The position numbers were made by a program, and so were the translations under genes. 7,828 bases of DNA, from contig JAZSRP010000031.1 in assembly GCA_045538555.1 (NCBI GenBank), forward strand, positions 1 through 7,828. Direction: 5' to 3'. This DNA is from Coliplasma sp045538555. Lineage in GTDB: Bacteria; Bacillota; Clostridia; Oscillospirales; CAG-382. Below, one piece after another: positions 1-5,111 of this stretch; position 1 is the stretch's first letter; every line of letters begins with the position of its first letter. The notes under the pieces were generated by a model. It saw only the letters and a program-made list of their open reading frames with translations, was not told where the DNA came from and made no database searches.

Positions 1-34
1 TTTTTGCGTATGAATTCGAACTCTTACATAAAAT
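1..34. other. Unassigned left flank of the hairpin array
   Basis: AT-rich sequence before the first array unit. It contains an EcoRI-like GAATTC and a weak TATG/CATA dyad but no convincing gene end, promoter or RNA. The regular hairpin register starts only at 35, so the array's left boundary appears to lie here. What is to the left of the window cannot be seen. Confidence 0.4.
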
Positions 35-199
35 GAAATCCTTGCTGACGCAAGGATGAAATCAGCTAAAGCTGATGAAATCTTCGGCTTTGCCTCAGAT
101 GAAATTAAATCCACCCATCCGCCGTCGAGGCGGATTTCATCTAACGAAGTTGGATTTCATCGTCGAAGACGATTTCACCCACCCGCAAGGGTGGATTTA
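35..199. repeat. Array of seven tandem mini-hairpins with conserved GAA/TTC linkers
   Basis: Seven short stem-loops follow one another: H1 38-57 (ATCCTTGC/GCAAGGAT, loop TGAC), H2 61-76 (ATCAGC/GCTGAT, loop TAAA), H3 80-100 (ATCT..GGC/GCC..AGAT, 2x2 internal mismatch), H4 117-135 (ATCCGCC/GGCGGAT), H5 139-155 (ATCTAAC/GTTGGAT, one G-T pair), H6 159-173 (ATCGTC/GACGAT, loop GAA) and H7 177-196 (ACCCACCC/GGGTGGAT, loop GCAA, one mismatch). Every unit except H7 starts ATC, and all end GAT. The linker is GAA at 35-37, 58-60, 77-79 and 101-103, and TTC at 136-138, 156-158 and 174-176. The visible junctions are therefore GATGAAATC on the left and its reverse complement GATTTCATC on the right, with the switch inside 101-116. 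Stem interiors differ in every unit while pairing is kept. It is not protein-coding: the open frame across it continues antisense through the tRNA. It resembles REP/BIME-type palindromic arrays only in general form. Function is unknown. Confidence 0.85.
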
Positions 200-202
200 G
201 TT
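103..202. repeat. Long inverted repeat enclosing hairpins H4-H6
   Basis: TAAATCCACCC at 106-116 is perfectly complementary to GGGTGGATTTA at 189-199 (11 of 11). The match extends outward through one T-G pair (105/200) and two A-T pairs (104/201, 103/202). This makes a stem of about 14 pairs that would close a multibranch structure containing H4, H5 and H6. The 3' arm GGGTGG (189-194) can pair instead with the adjacent CCACCC (179-184) to form H7, so the two folds are mutually exclusive. Pairing is read directly; whether either fold forms in DNA or RNA is inference. Confidence 0.7.
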
Positions 203-203
203 G

Positions 204-234
204 AAAAAAGCACCGACAAAGTCGATGCTTTTTT
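204..234 (-). terminator. Intrinsic terminator of tRNA-Gln, possibly bidirectional
   Basis: AAAAAAGCA (204-212) pairs with TGCTTTTTT (226-234). The stem continues inward as CGAC/GTCG (214-217/221-224) after one C/A mismatch, with loop AAA. Read on the minus strand it begins one base past the encoded CCA of the tRNA and ends in a U run, so it should release the tRNA-Gln transcript. Because the stem has an A run on one side and a T run on the other, it could also stop plus-strand transcription arriving from the hairpin array. Confidence 0.8.
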
Positions 235-235
235 C

Positions 236-312
236 TGGCAGGGATGGCAGGATTTGAACCTGCGAGGTGCCAGAGTCAAAGTCTGGTGCCTTAACCGCTT
301 GGCTACATCCCT
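236..312 (-). tRNA. trnQ: tRNA-Gln (anticodon UUG)
   Basis: Read on the minus strand, this folds as a full cloverleaf. The acceptor AGGGATG (312-306) pairs with CATCCCT (246-240), the discriminator is G (239), and CCA is encoded (238-236). The anticodon stem CCAGA/TCTGG encloses loop CTTTGAC, giving U33, anticodon TTG at 279-277 and A37. The T arm is GCAGG-TTCAAAT-CCTGC. It decodes CAA and, by wobble, CAG. U34 of this tRNA is a known target of MnmE-MnmG (cmnm5 or mnm5 modification), and those enzymes are encoded just upstream on the same strand. It has its own consensus promoter and is followed at once by a terminator. In many Firmicutes this tRNA is charged by GluRS and amidated by GatCAB; nothing here tests that. 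Confidence 0.97.
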
Positions 313-322
313 ATATTATTGA

Positions 323-336
323 TTCCGTTTGCGGAA
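323..336 (-). other. Small hairpin in the tRNA-Gln 5' leader
   Basis: TTCCG (323-327) and CGGAA (332-336) form a 5-bp stem around a 4-nt loop. Taking a start about 7 bases below the -10 box (near 338), this hairpin sits at the very 5' end of the predicted primary transcript, in the roughly 26-nt leader that RNase P would remove. It could stabilise the precursor or be incidental. Confidence 0.4.
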
Positions 337-344
337 CAAGAGAG

Positions 345-373
345 ATTATAATCCAATTTTTCGGATTTGTCAA
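345..373 (-). promoter_or_regulatory. Consensus sigma-A promoter of tRNA-Gln
   Basis: On the minus strand a perfect TTGACA (373-368) is followed after exactly 17 bases by a perfect TATAAT (350-345). The predicted start is near 338, about 26 bases before the mature tRNA. The -35 box starts only 3 bases after the NUDIX stop codon, so the promoter fills nearly all of the gap. The 17-base spacer is itself a near-perfect dyad: AATCCAA (350-356) against TCGGATT (361-367), with one G-T pair. Confidence 0.93.
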
Positions 374-376
374 CAC

Positions 377-964
377 TTATCTTCCGTTCATCAAAAGTGC
401 TTTGCAAATAATCTCTGCATGATCCCCCGCAAGAGCACTTTTTCCTACCGTTTCATAAACATGGTCAGCAACACTTGAGTCGGGAAATTCTTTCTTTTTC
501 AGTGTAGTTTTCAGTACCTCATCACCATTTGTGACAGTAAGCGTAAATATTCCGTTTTCCTCCTGCAATGCAAAAGGACACCAGCAGGCATCCGAGGCAT
601 CGTCTCCCGCTTTTTCCTCACCCTCCGCCTCCGCCAAAAAGGCGGCGGTCACAATGCGGGTGCGTGGATCACGGTGCGGATCGGAAAAACAGCCCACAAG
701 CCGCAGATTCTTTGCCGCAAGCTCGGTTTCCTCCGCCAGCTCCCGAGCTGCCGCCTCATACAGATCCTCCGTGGGCTCCAAAAATCCACCGGGGAGTGCC
801 ATTTTGCCAAGATTTGGGTGTCCGCCACGGCGGATCAACAATATTTTTTCGTCTTTTATACAGATTATGTCAACAGTGACAGAGGGGCGGTCGTATTTTG
901 ACGCATCATACCGTGCAAGAAACTCTGATTCCGTCAGTCCGTTTTTGTCACGCAGTTCTTCCAT
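377..964 (-). CDS. NUDIX hydrolase, ADP-ribose pyrophosphatase-like
   Basis: A complete 195-residue protein of the NUDIX superfamily, which cleaves nucleoside diphosphates linked to another moiety using Mg2+ or Mn2+. The NUDIX box runs from G60 to L82 with G60, E66, R74, E75, E78 and E79 in canonical spacing. The usual glycine next to the last position is replaced by E81 (EETEL). The preceding LPGGFLEP and the following FSDPHRDPR (93-101) resemble the ADP-ribose/COG1051 branch, but the substrate is not proven. Residues about 112-126 form an acidic, Ala/Glu-rich loop. The start at 964 is supported by GAGGA at 973-977, 8 bases upstream. It lies 28 bases after rsmG and is probably co-transcribed. 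No terminator follows it; the tRNA-Gln promoter begins 3 bases after its stop. The N-terminal YDRPSVTVDI also occurs in NrtR-type regulators, but no winged-helix domain is recognisable after the NUDIX core. Confidence 0.9.
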   Translation of the reverse strand: MEELRDKNGLTESEFLARYDASKYDRPSVTVDIICIKDEKILLIRRGGHPNLGKMALPGGFLEPTEDLYEAAARELAEETELAAKNLRLVGCFSDPHRDPRTRIVTAAFLAEAEGEEKAGDDASDACWCPFALQEENGIFTLTVTNGDEVLKTTLKKKEFPDSSVADHVYETVGKSALAGDHAEIICKALLMNGR

Positions 965-992
965 TGCTATATTCCTCGATGTTATTACTTTT

Positions 993-1694
993 TCACAAGG
1001 GCTTTTTTTGTATCTGTCCGTTTTTTCGGGGATACATGGCAGGAGTCTCTTTGATTTTTTTTATTATCACAAGGGTGTGCAGATAATCAAATTCAGGAAC
1101 TTTGATGTCAATTATGTCAACCAGCTCTCCACCCAGCACGCAAACGGCGTTTTTGGCTTCCTCCGCTTCTTCTCTGCCCTTCTCGCCCTTCATTGCCACA
1201 AAGTAGCCCCCTGTTTTTACAAACGGCATGCACCACTCGCACAAAACATTGAGGCGGGCTACCCCTCGGGAAACCGCCACGTCATACTGTTGGCGATGTT
1301 CTTTTTTCAGTGACAGCTCCTCTGCCCTACCGGTCAAGGTGGTCAGGTTGCATATACCCGCTTTTTTGGCAGTATCTGCCACAAACGTCAGCTTTTTTGC
1401 AGTGGAATCGTTGGCTGTTATATTGCAATCCGGGGCGCACAGAGCCAACGGTAGGGACGGAAATCCGCCTCCGCAACCCACGTCAATCACATTTTTTTGC
1501 AAAAACACCCCTGTGTCAAGCAGAGTGAGGCAATCCCAAAAATGGAGCAGTGCCACTCCCCTCTCATCCGTCAGTGCCGTAAGATTCATCACCTTGTTTT
1601 GCTCCACAAGGCAGTTTCCGATAACATCAAGTCCACGGCATTCTCCCTCCGTCAGTGAGGGTCTGTATTTTTTTGTGAGTGTAGAAAAAACCAT
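993..1694 (-). CDS. rsmG: 16S rRNA (guanine-527 N7)-methyltransferase RsmG (GidB)
   Basis: A complete 233-residue SAM-dependent methyltransferase that makes m7G527 in 16S rRNA of the small subunit, near the decoding site. In this family, loss of function gives low-level streptomycin resistance. Family marks in order: NKVMNLTAL (33-41), HFWDCL (51-56), SAM-binding motif DVGCGGGFPSLPLA (71-84), TANDSTAKKLTFV (93-105, where many members have a DSLNKR-type motif), GRAEEL (122-127), YDVAVSRGVARL (137-148), GGYFVAMKG (162-170), and a basic YPRKNG...KKPL tail (221-233). The length is normal. The start is supported by AAAGGA at 1703-1708, 8 bases upstream. It follows mnmG with a 17-base gap, the usual Firmicutes order, but is followed by a NUDIX gene rather than noc/parA/parB. 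Confidence 0.96.
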   Translation of the reverse strand: MVFSTLTKKYRPSLTEGECRGLDVIGNCLVEQNKVMNLTALTDERGVALLHFWDCLTLLDTGVFLQKNVIDVGCGGGFPSLPLALCAPDCNITANDSTAKKLTFVADTAKKAGICNLTTLTGRAEELSLKKEHRQQYDVAVSRGVARLNVLCEWCMPFVKTGGYFVAMKGEKGREEAEEAKNAVCVLGGELVDIIDIKVPEFDYLHTLVIIKKIKETPAMYPRKNGQIQKKPL

Positions 1695-1711
1695 TTTTCA
1701 GTTCCTTTTCT

Positions 1712-3583
1712 TTATCTTCCGCCGCCTGACAGCCAGATCAGCAAAACAGAAATATCCGAGGGAGAAACTCCGCTGATGCGTGAGGCACGGCCTATGCTCT
1801 CGGGACGGATTTTTTGAAGCTTTTGTGCCGCCTCGATCCGCAGACCTTTTATTTTTGTATAATCAATATCGGGAGGTATCTGCTTTTGCTCCAGCTTTGA
1901 AAACCGTTCAACCTCTGCCAGCTGACGTTTTATGTAGCCCTCGTATTTGATCTCGGTCTCGGCACGCTCTGCTGTTTCTCGGGAAACGTCAACACTCTGT
2001 CCGCACAGCTTCAAAACCTCAAAAACAGTGATACCGGGGCGTTTGATAATATCACGCATCACCATTCCGCATCCCGTTTTTTCAAACCCGTGCTTTTCCA
2101 TCAAATCGTCAAGCGCAGGACTGCCCTTGATGCTGTTGTGAGCCAAAAAATCCAAAAAGCTGTCCAGCTCCTTTTCTCTCTCACAAAAAGCATTGTATTT
2201 TTCACGGCTAACCAGTCCGATAGCGTATCCCTTTGGGGTGAGACGTCTGCGGGCGTTGTCTTGACGCAGCACCAGTCGGTACTCACTGCGGGAGGTCATC
2301 ATTCGGTAGGGCTCGTTGGTTCCCTTGGTCACAAGGTCGTCAATGAGAGTTCCGATATAGCTCTCATCACGGCGGAGTATAAATTTTTCTTTTCCCTGCA
2401 CACGCAGAGCCGCATTGATTCCTGCTATCAAGCCCTGAACCGCCGCCTCCTCGTATCCGGAGCTTCCATTGAACTGCCCCGCACCGAAAAGCCCGTGTAT
2501 CTCTTTGAATTCAAGAGATGCGTCCATCTGAGTGGGATCACAGCAATCATATTCGATGGCGTATGCGGTACGCATAAACTCAGCATTCTCCAGTCCCTCA
2601 ATGCTGTGAACGATCTGCTTTTGCACATCCTCGGGCATTGAGCTGGAAAGCCCCTGCAGGTACACCTCTTTTGTGTCCAGCCCCATTGGCTCCACAAATA
2701 TCTGATGCCGCTCCTTGTCCGCAAACCGAACCACCTTGTCCTCAATACTGGGACAATACCGGGGACCCGTGCCCTTTATCTCCCCTGAAAAAAGCGGTGA
2801 GCGGGAAAGATTTTCACGGATGATCCTGTGAGTTTTTTCGTTGGTGTAGGTTATATAACAGGGCAGGAGATTTTTTCCCTCTCCGTCCATGCAGAATGCG
2901 TGAGGATTTTCATCGCCGTCCTGGCGCTCCAGCTTTGAATAGTCAATGGTATCCGAATTTATTCTCGGCGGTGTACCGGTCTTGAATCTGACCAATTTTA
3001 CACCCAGATTGCGCAGAGACGAAACCAAAGAAACCGATGCCAGCGTGTTGTCCGGTCCGGAATCATAAGCACAGTCACCAACTATTATCCTGCCTCCAAG
3101 ACTTGTGCCTGTAGCAACAATAACGCAGGATGCGGGATGAAATGCACCAAAAGAGGTAGTAATGCCCGTTACGTTGTTTTTTTCATCAACCAATACCTCG
3201 CTCACCTCTGCCTGAACAAGTCGGAGGTTTTGCTGATGAGTGACGGCTTTTTTCATGTATTCTCTGTACGCAACACGGTCTGCCTGCATACGAAGCGAGC
3301 GCACCGCAGGGCCTTTTGATGAGTTGAGCATACGGCTCTGGAGCATAACACTGTCTGCAGCCCGTCCCATCTCTCCGCCCAAAGCATCAAGCTCAAACAC
3401 AAGGTGGCCCTTTCCGGTTCCGCCGATAGAGGGGTTGCAGGGCATATTGCCCACCAGATCAAGGGTGAGTGTAAAAAGGGCTGTGCTTGCCCCAATTCTG
3501 GCAGCGGCAAGTGCGGCTTCGATCCCCGCATGTCCCGCTCCGATAACAACAACGTCAAATTTTTCGGCTGTATAGGTTGTCAT
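1712..3583 (-). CDS. mnmG: tRNA uridine-5-carboxymethylaminomethyl modification enzyme MnmG (GidA)
   Basis: A complete 623-residue FAD-dependent subunit of the MnmE-MnmG complex. Using methylene-tetrahydrofolate, FAD/NADH and GTP hydrolysis by MnmE, the complex installs cmnm5 (with glycine) or nm5 (with ammonium) on U34 of tRNAs such as Lys, Glu, Gln(UUG), Leu(UAA) and Arg(UCU). Visible marks: the N-terminal dinucleotide fold GAGHAGIEAA (G15, G17, G20), CNPSIGGTGKGHL, the KTGTPPRI motif, GPRYCPSIEDKVVRF, GAGQFNGSSGYEEAAVQG, the C-terminal VTKGTNEPYRMMTSRSEYRL, and ASRISGVSPSDISVLLIWL at the end. The length matches the family. ATG at 3583 is chosen because AAGGA lies 6 bases upstream and the protein then starts at the normal distance from the FAD fold. 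A GTG at 3610 would add nine non-conserved residues and overlap mnmE. It lies 13 bases after mnmE. Confidence 0.97.
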   Translation of the reverse strand: MTTYTAEKFDVVVIGAGHAGIEAALAAARIGASTALFTLTLDLVGNMPCNPSIGGTGKGHLVFELDALGGEMGRAADSVMLQSRMLNSSKGPAVRSLRMQADRVAYREYMKKAVTHQQNLRLVQAEVSEVLVDEKNNVTGITTSFGAFHPASCVIVATGTSLGGRIIVGDCAYDSGPDNTLASVSLVSSLRNLGVKLVRFKTGTPPRINSDTIDYSKLERQDGDENPHAFCMDGEGKNLLPCYITYTNEKTHRIIRENLSRSPLFSGEIKGTGPRYCPSIEDKVVRFADKERHQIFVEPMGLDTKEVYLQGLSSSMPEDVQKQIVHSIEGLENAEFMRTAYAIEYDCCDPTQMDASLEFKEIHGLFGAGQFNGSSGYEEAAVQGLIAGINAALRVQGKEKFILRRDESYIGTLIDDLVTKGTNEPYRMMTSRSEYRLVLRQDNARRRLTPKGYAIGLVSREKYNAFCEREKELDSFLDFLAHNSIKGSPALDDLMEKHGFEKTGCGMVMRDIIKRPGITVFEVLKLCGQSVDVSRETAERAETEIKYEGYIKRQLAEVERFSKLEQKQIPPDIDYTKIKGLRIEAAQKLQKIRPESIGRASRISGVSPSDISVLLIWLSGGGR

Positions 3584-3589
3584 ACTGTT

Positions 3590-3594
3590 TCCTT
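3590..3594 (-). promoter_or_regulatory. Ribosome binding site deciding the mnmG start
   Basis: AAGGA on the minus strand, 6 bases before ATG 3583 and wholly inside the 13-base mnmE-mnmG gap. The in-frame GTG at 3610 lies upstream of this site, inside mnmE, and is not served by it. The short gap suggests translational coupling between two subunits that work as a complex. Confidence 0.8.
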
Positions 3595-3596
3595 TT

Positions 3597-4955
3597 TTAT
3601 TTTCCCACACAAAAATGGGAAAAGATCTCGTTTACGATTTCTTCGCTGACGCTTCTGCCGTCCGCCTCGTCAAGAGCGGCAAGAGCGCGTTCGATATCCA
3701 TACAGGCAACGTCCTGCGTAAATGATTCCAGTGCCTCCAGCGCCGACTCCACCGCAAGGGCGGCTTTTTTCAGAGCAGAAAACTGACGGGCGTTGGTGAT
3801 GATCTCCGCATCCCTGTCCACGGGAGCAATGGCGGCTGTTTGTTTTATTTTTTCTGCCAGCATATCCAGACAGTCACCGTCTTTTGCAGAAAGGTAAAGA
3901 CAGTTTTTAAACGGAGGAGCTCCAAAGGAATCCGAAAGATCGTTTTTGTTCATAATGCAGAGGGTGGAATCTCTCTTTCCGCATTCATCGATGGCGGCAA
4001 TAATTCTGTCATCCTCGGCATCGCGGGACCGTGAACAGTCAAAAACTGCCATCACAAGCTCTGCGTTTTTTAGCGAGCCGATGCTTTTTTGGATTCCCAT
4101 CTGTTCAATGACGTCACCGCTGTCACGAATTCCTGCCGTGTCAGAAAGGTTGAGCACCAGATCGCCCAGCATAACACGCTCCGTGATAACGTCACGGGTG
4201 GTGCCTGCCACGTCGGTAACAATTGCTCTGTCCTCACGACAGAGAAGGTTGAGCAGCGAGCTTTTTCCCGTGTTGGGCTTGCCCACAATGGCAACCGAAA
4301 GTCCGTCGCTGATGGCTTTTCCGTAATTTCGGGTAGAAAGAAGTGTGTTGAGCTGACTGAGAACTCCGCTGAGAATGGGCTTCATTTCTTCAACTGTAAC
4401 GTCTGTCATATCCTCGTCGGGATAATCAATAAAAGCATACACCGATGCACAGAGCCGAACCAGCTTTTTTTCTATCTCCCCAATCTTTGCGGACAGAGAT
4501 CCCGCCGCCTGACCTGCGGCAACCTCCAGATGCCGCGGGCTTACCGCATCAATAATCCCTCCGATGGCCTCGGCTCCGGTGAGACTTATTCTGCCGTTGA
4601 TAAACGCCCTTTTTGTAAATTCACCGGGCCCTGCGGGCTCTGCACCTGCGGTCAGCACCGCCTCCAGCAGCCGGCGGGTCACCAGCAGTCCTCCGTGGCA
4701 AAAAAGCTCTGCCGATTCTTCACCCGTGAACGAATTTTTTGCAGAATAAAGGATGGTCAGCCCATCGTCAAAAAAACCGTCTCCGTCAAAAAACCTGCCG
4801 TAATAAGTACGGCCGCACAGCTTTTCCGAAAACCTTTTTTCATTGACAGCGCGGAACACGGACTCCGCCACCAGGTGTGCGGATTCTCCGCTGATGCGTA
4901 TCATTGACACGCCGCCTTTTCCTATAGGTGTTCCGATTGCCGCAACGGTGCTCAC
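3597..4955 (-). CDS. mnmE: tRNA uridine-5-carboxymethylaminomethyl modification GTPase MnmE (TrmE)
   Basis: A complete 452-residue GTPase partner of MnmG. The N-terminal folate-binding domain is seen in TVAAIGTPIGKGGVSMIRISG (3-23), ESAELFCHGG (80-89) and PGEFTKRAFINGRISLTGAEAI (110-131). The G domain sits inside a helical domain: P-loop GKPNTGKS (225-232), TTRD (252-255), DTAG (272-275), NKND (336-339) and SAK (356-358). The C-terminus is DGRSVSEEIVNEIFSHFCVGK, with the conserved C449 of the FCxGK tail. The length is typical (about 450-460). The start codon is GTG: the family N-terminus begins immediately after it, and the only nearby ATG (4962) is out of frame. It is the first gene of the mnmE-mnmG-rsmG-NUDIX block, with its own promoter at 4992-5020, divergent from secA. 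Confidence 0.97.
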   Translation of the reverse strand: MSTVAAIGTPIGKGGVSMIRISGESAHLVAESVFRAVNEKRFSEKLCGRTYYGRFFDGDGFFDDGLTILYSAKNSFTGEESAELFCHGGLLVTRRLLEAVLTAGAEPAGPGEFTKRAFINGRISLTGAEAIGGIIDAVSPRHLEVAAGQAAGSLSAKIGEIEKKLVRLCASVYAFIDYPDEDMTDVTVEEMKPILSGVLSQLNTLLSTRNYGKAISDGLSVAIVGKPNTGKSSLLNLLCREDRAIVTDVAGTTRDVITERVMLGDLVLNLSDTAGIRDSGDVIEQMGIQKSIGSLKNAELVMAVFDCSRSRDAEDDRIIAAIDECGKRDSTLCIMNKNDLSDSFGAPPFKNCLYLSAKDGDCLDMLAEKIKQTAAIAPVDRDAEIITNARQFSALKKAALAVESALEALESFTQDVACMDIERALAALDEADGRSVSEEIVNEIFSHFCVGK

Positions 4956-4963
4956 GGGCCATT

Positions 4964-4972
4964 CCCCCCTCT
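4964..4972 (-). promoter_or_regulatory. G-rich ribosome binding site of mnmE
   Basis: AGAGGGGGG on the minus strand, ending 8 bases before the GTG start. It is an imperfect match to the anti-Shine-Dalgarno. An out-of-frame ATG (4962) begins one base after the G run, too close to be used by it, which favours GTG. Non-ATG start and G-run spacing together suggest modest initiation. Confidence 0.6.
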
Positions 4973-4991
4973 TGGTTTTTATTTTTAATCC

Positions 4992-5020
4992 ATTATATAT
5001 CTTTTTTTCGGTTTTGGCAA
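4992..5020 (-). promoter_or_regulatory. Sigma-A promoter of the mnmE operon
   Basis: On the minus strand TTGCCA (5020-5015, five of six consensus) is followed after 17 bases by TATAAT (4997-4992, perfect). The predicted start is near 4985, giving a leader of about 30 bases before GTG 4955. The flanks are A/T-rich. The -35 box overlaps a possible plus-strand -35 for secA. Confidence 0.85.
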
Positions 5021-5068
5021 TTATTTTTCAAAATAACTATATACTTTTCAAAAACCGTGTGCTAAAAT
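5014..5068 (+). promoter_or_regulatory. Candidate secA promoters, two options
   Basis: Option one is an extended -10, TGCTAAAAT at 5060-5068 (TGn plus five of six in TATAAT), with only a poor -35 (TATACT, 5040-5045, 17-base spacer). Its start would be near 5075, about 37 bases before secA. Option two is TTGGCA (5014-5019) with TATATA (5038-5043) at 18 bases, sharing its -35 region with the opposing mnmE promoter. The extended -10 looks stronger to me, and both could act. Confidence 0.55.
5025..5053. repeat. Pair of TTTTCAAAA boxes in the divergent promoter region
   Basis: Two identical 9-base copies, TTTTCAAAA at 5025-5033 and 5045-5053, start exactly 20 bases apart, about two helical turns, on the secA side of the intergenic region. 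Each is itself a TTTT-n-AAAA dyad. They flank the possible -10 at 5038-5043. They may be operator-like or a by-product of local A/T richness. Confidence 0.45.
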
Positions 5069-5096
5069 GTAAATTGAAGTAATTTGACAATCTGCC

Positions 5097-5103
5097 AAAG
5101 GAG
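5097..5103 (+). promoter_or_regulatory. Ribosome binding site of secA
   Basis: AAAGGAG, a strong Shine-Dalgarno match, lies 8 bases before ATG 5112 and fixes the secA start. No leader peptide of SecM type is seen between the predicted promoter and this site. Confidence 0.85.
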
Positions 5104-5111
5104 ATCAGCAT

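Noticed and set aside
35..199. CRISPR array
   Set aside because: Repeats are only 9 bases, the parts between them are palindromes of 6 to 12 unique bases rather than spacers of about 30, and orientation flips in the middle.
56..322. 88-codon plus-strand open frame across the array and tRNA
   Set aside because: Its second half is antisense to tRNA-Gln (the GWQDLNLRG signature of an antisense tRNA translation), its first half is translated hairpin array, and no ribosome binding site is seen.
631..645. CCGCC-AAAAA-GGCGG hairpin as an internal terminator
   Set aside because: It lies inside the NUDIX coding sequence, is only 5 bp, and has no U run after it on the transcribed strand.
531..1313. 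260-codon plus-strand frame opposite the NUDIX gene and rsmG
   Set aside because: It is antisense to two clear genes and spans their gap; the translation is low-complexity and Ser/Ala/Arg rich.
3584..3610. Longer mnmG from GTG at 3610
   Set aside because: It adds residues absent from the family, overlaps mnmE, and lies upstream of the clear AAGGA that serves ATG 3583.
5084..5089. Perfect TTGACA as a secA -35 box
   Set aside because: A -10 at 16-19 bases would fall on the start codon (AGCATATG region) with poor match, leaving no room for a ribosome binding site.
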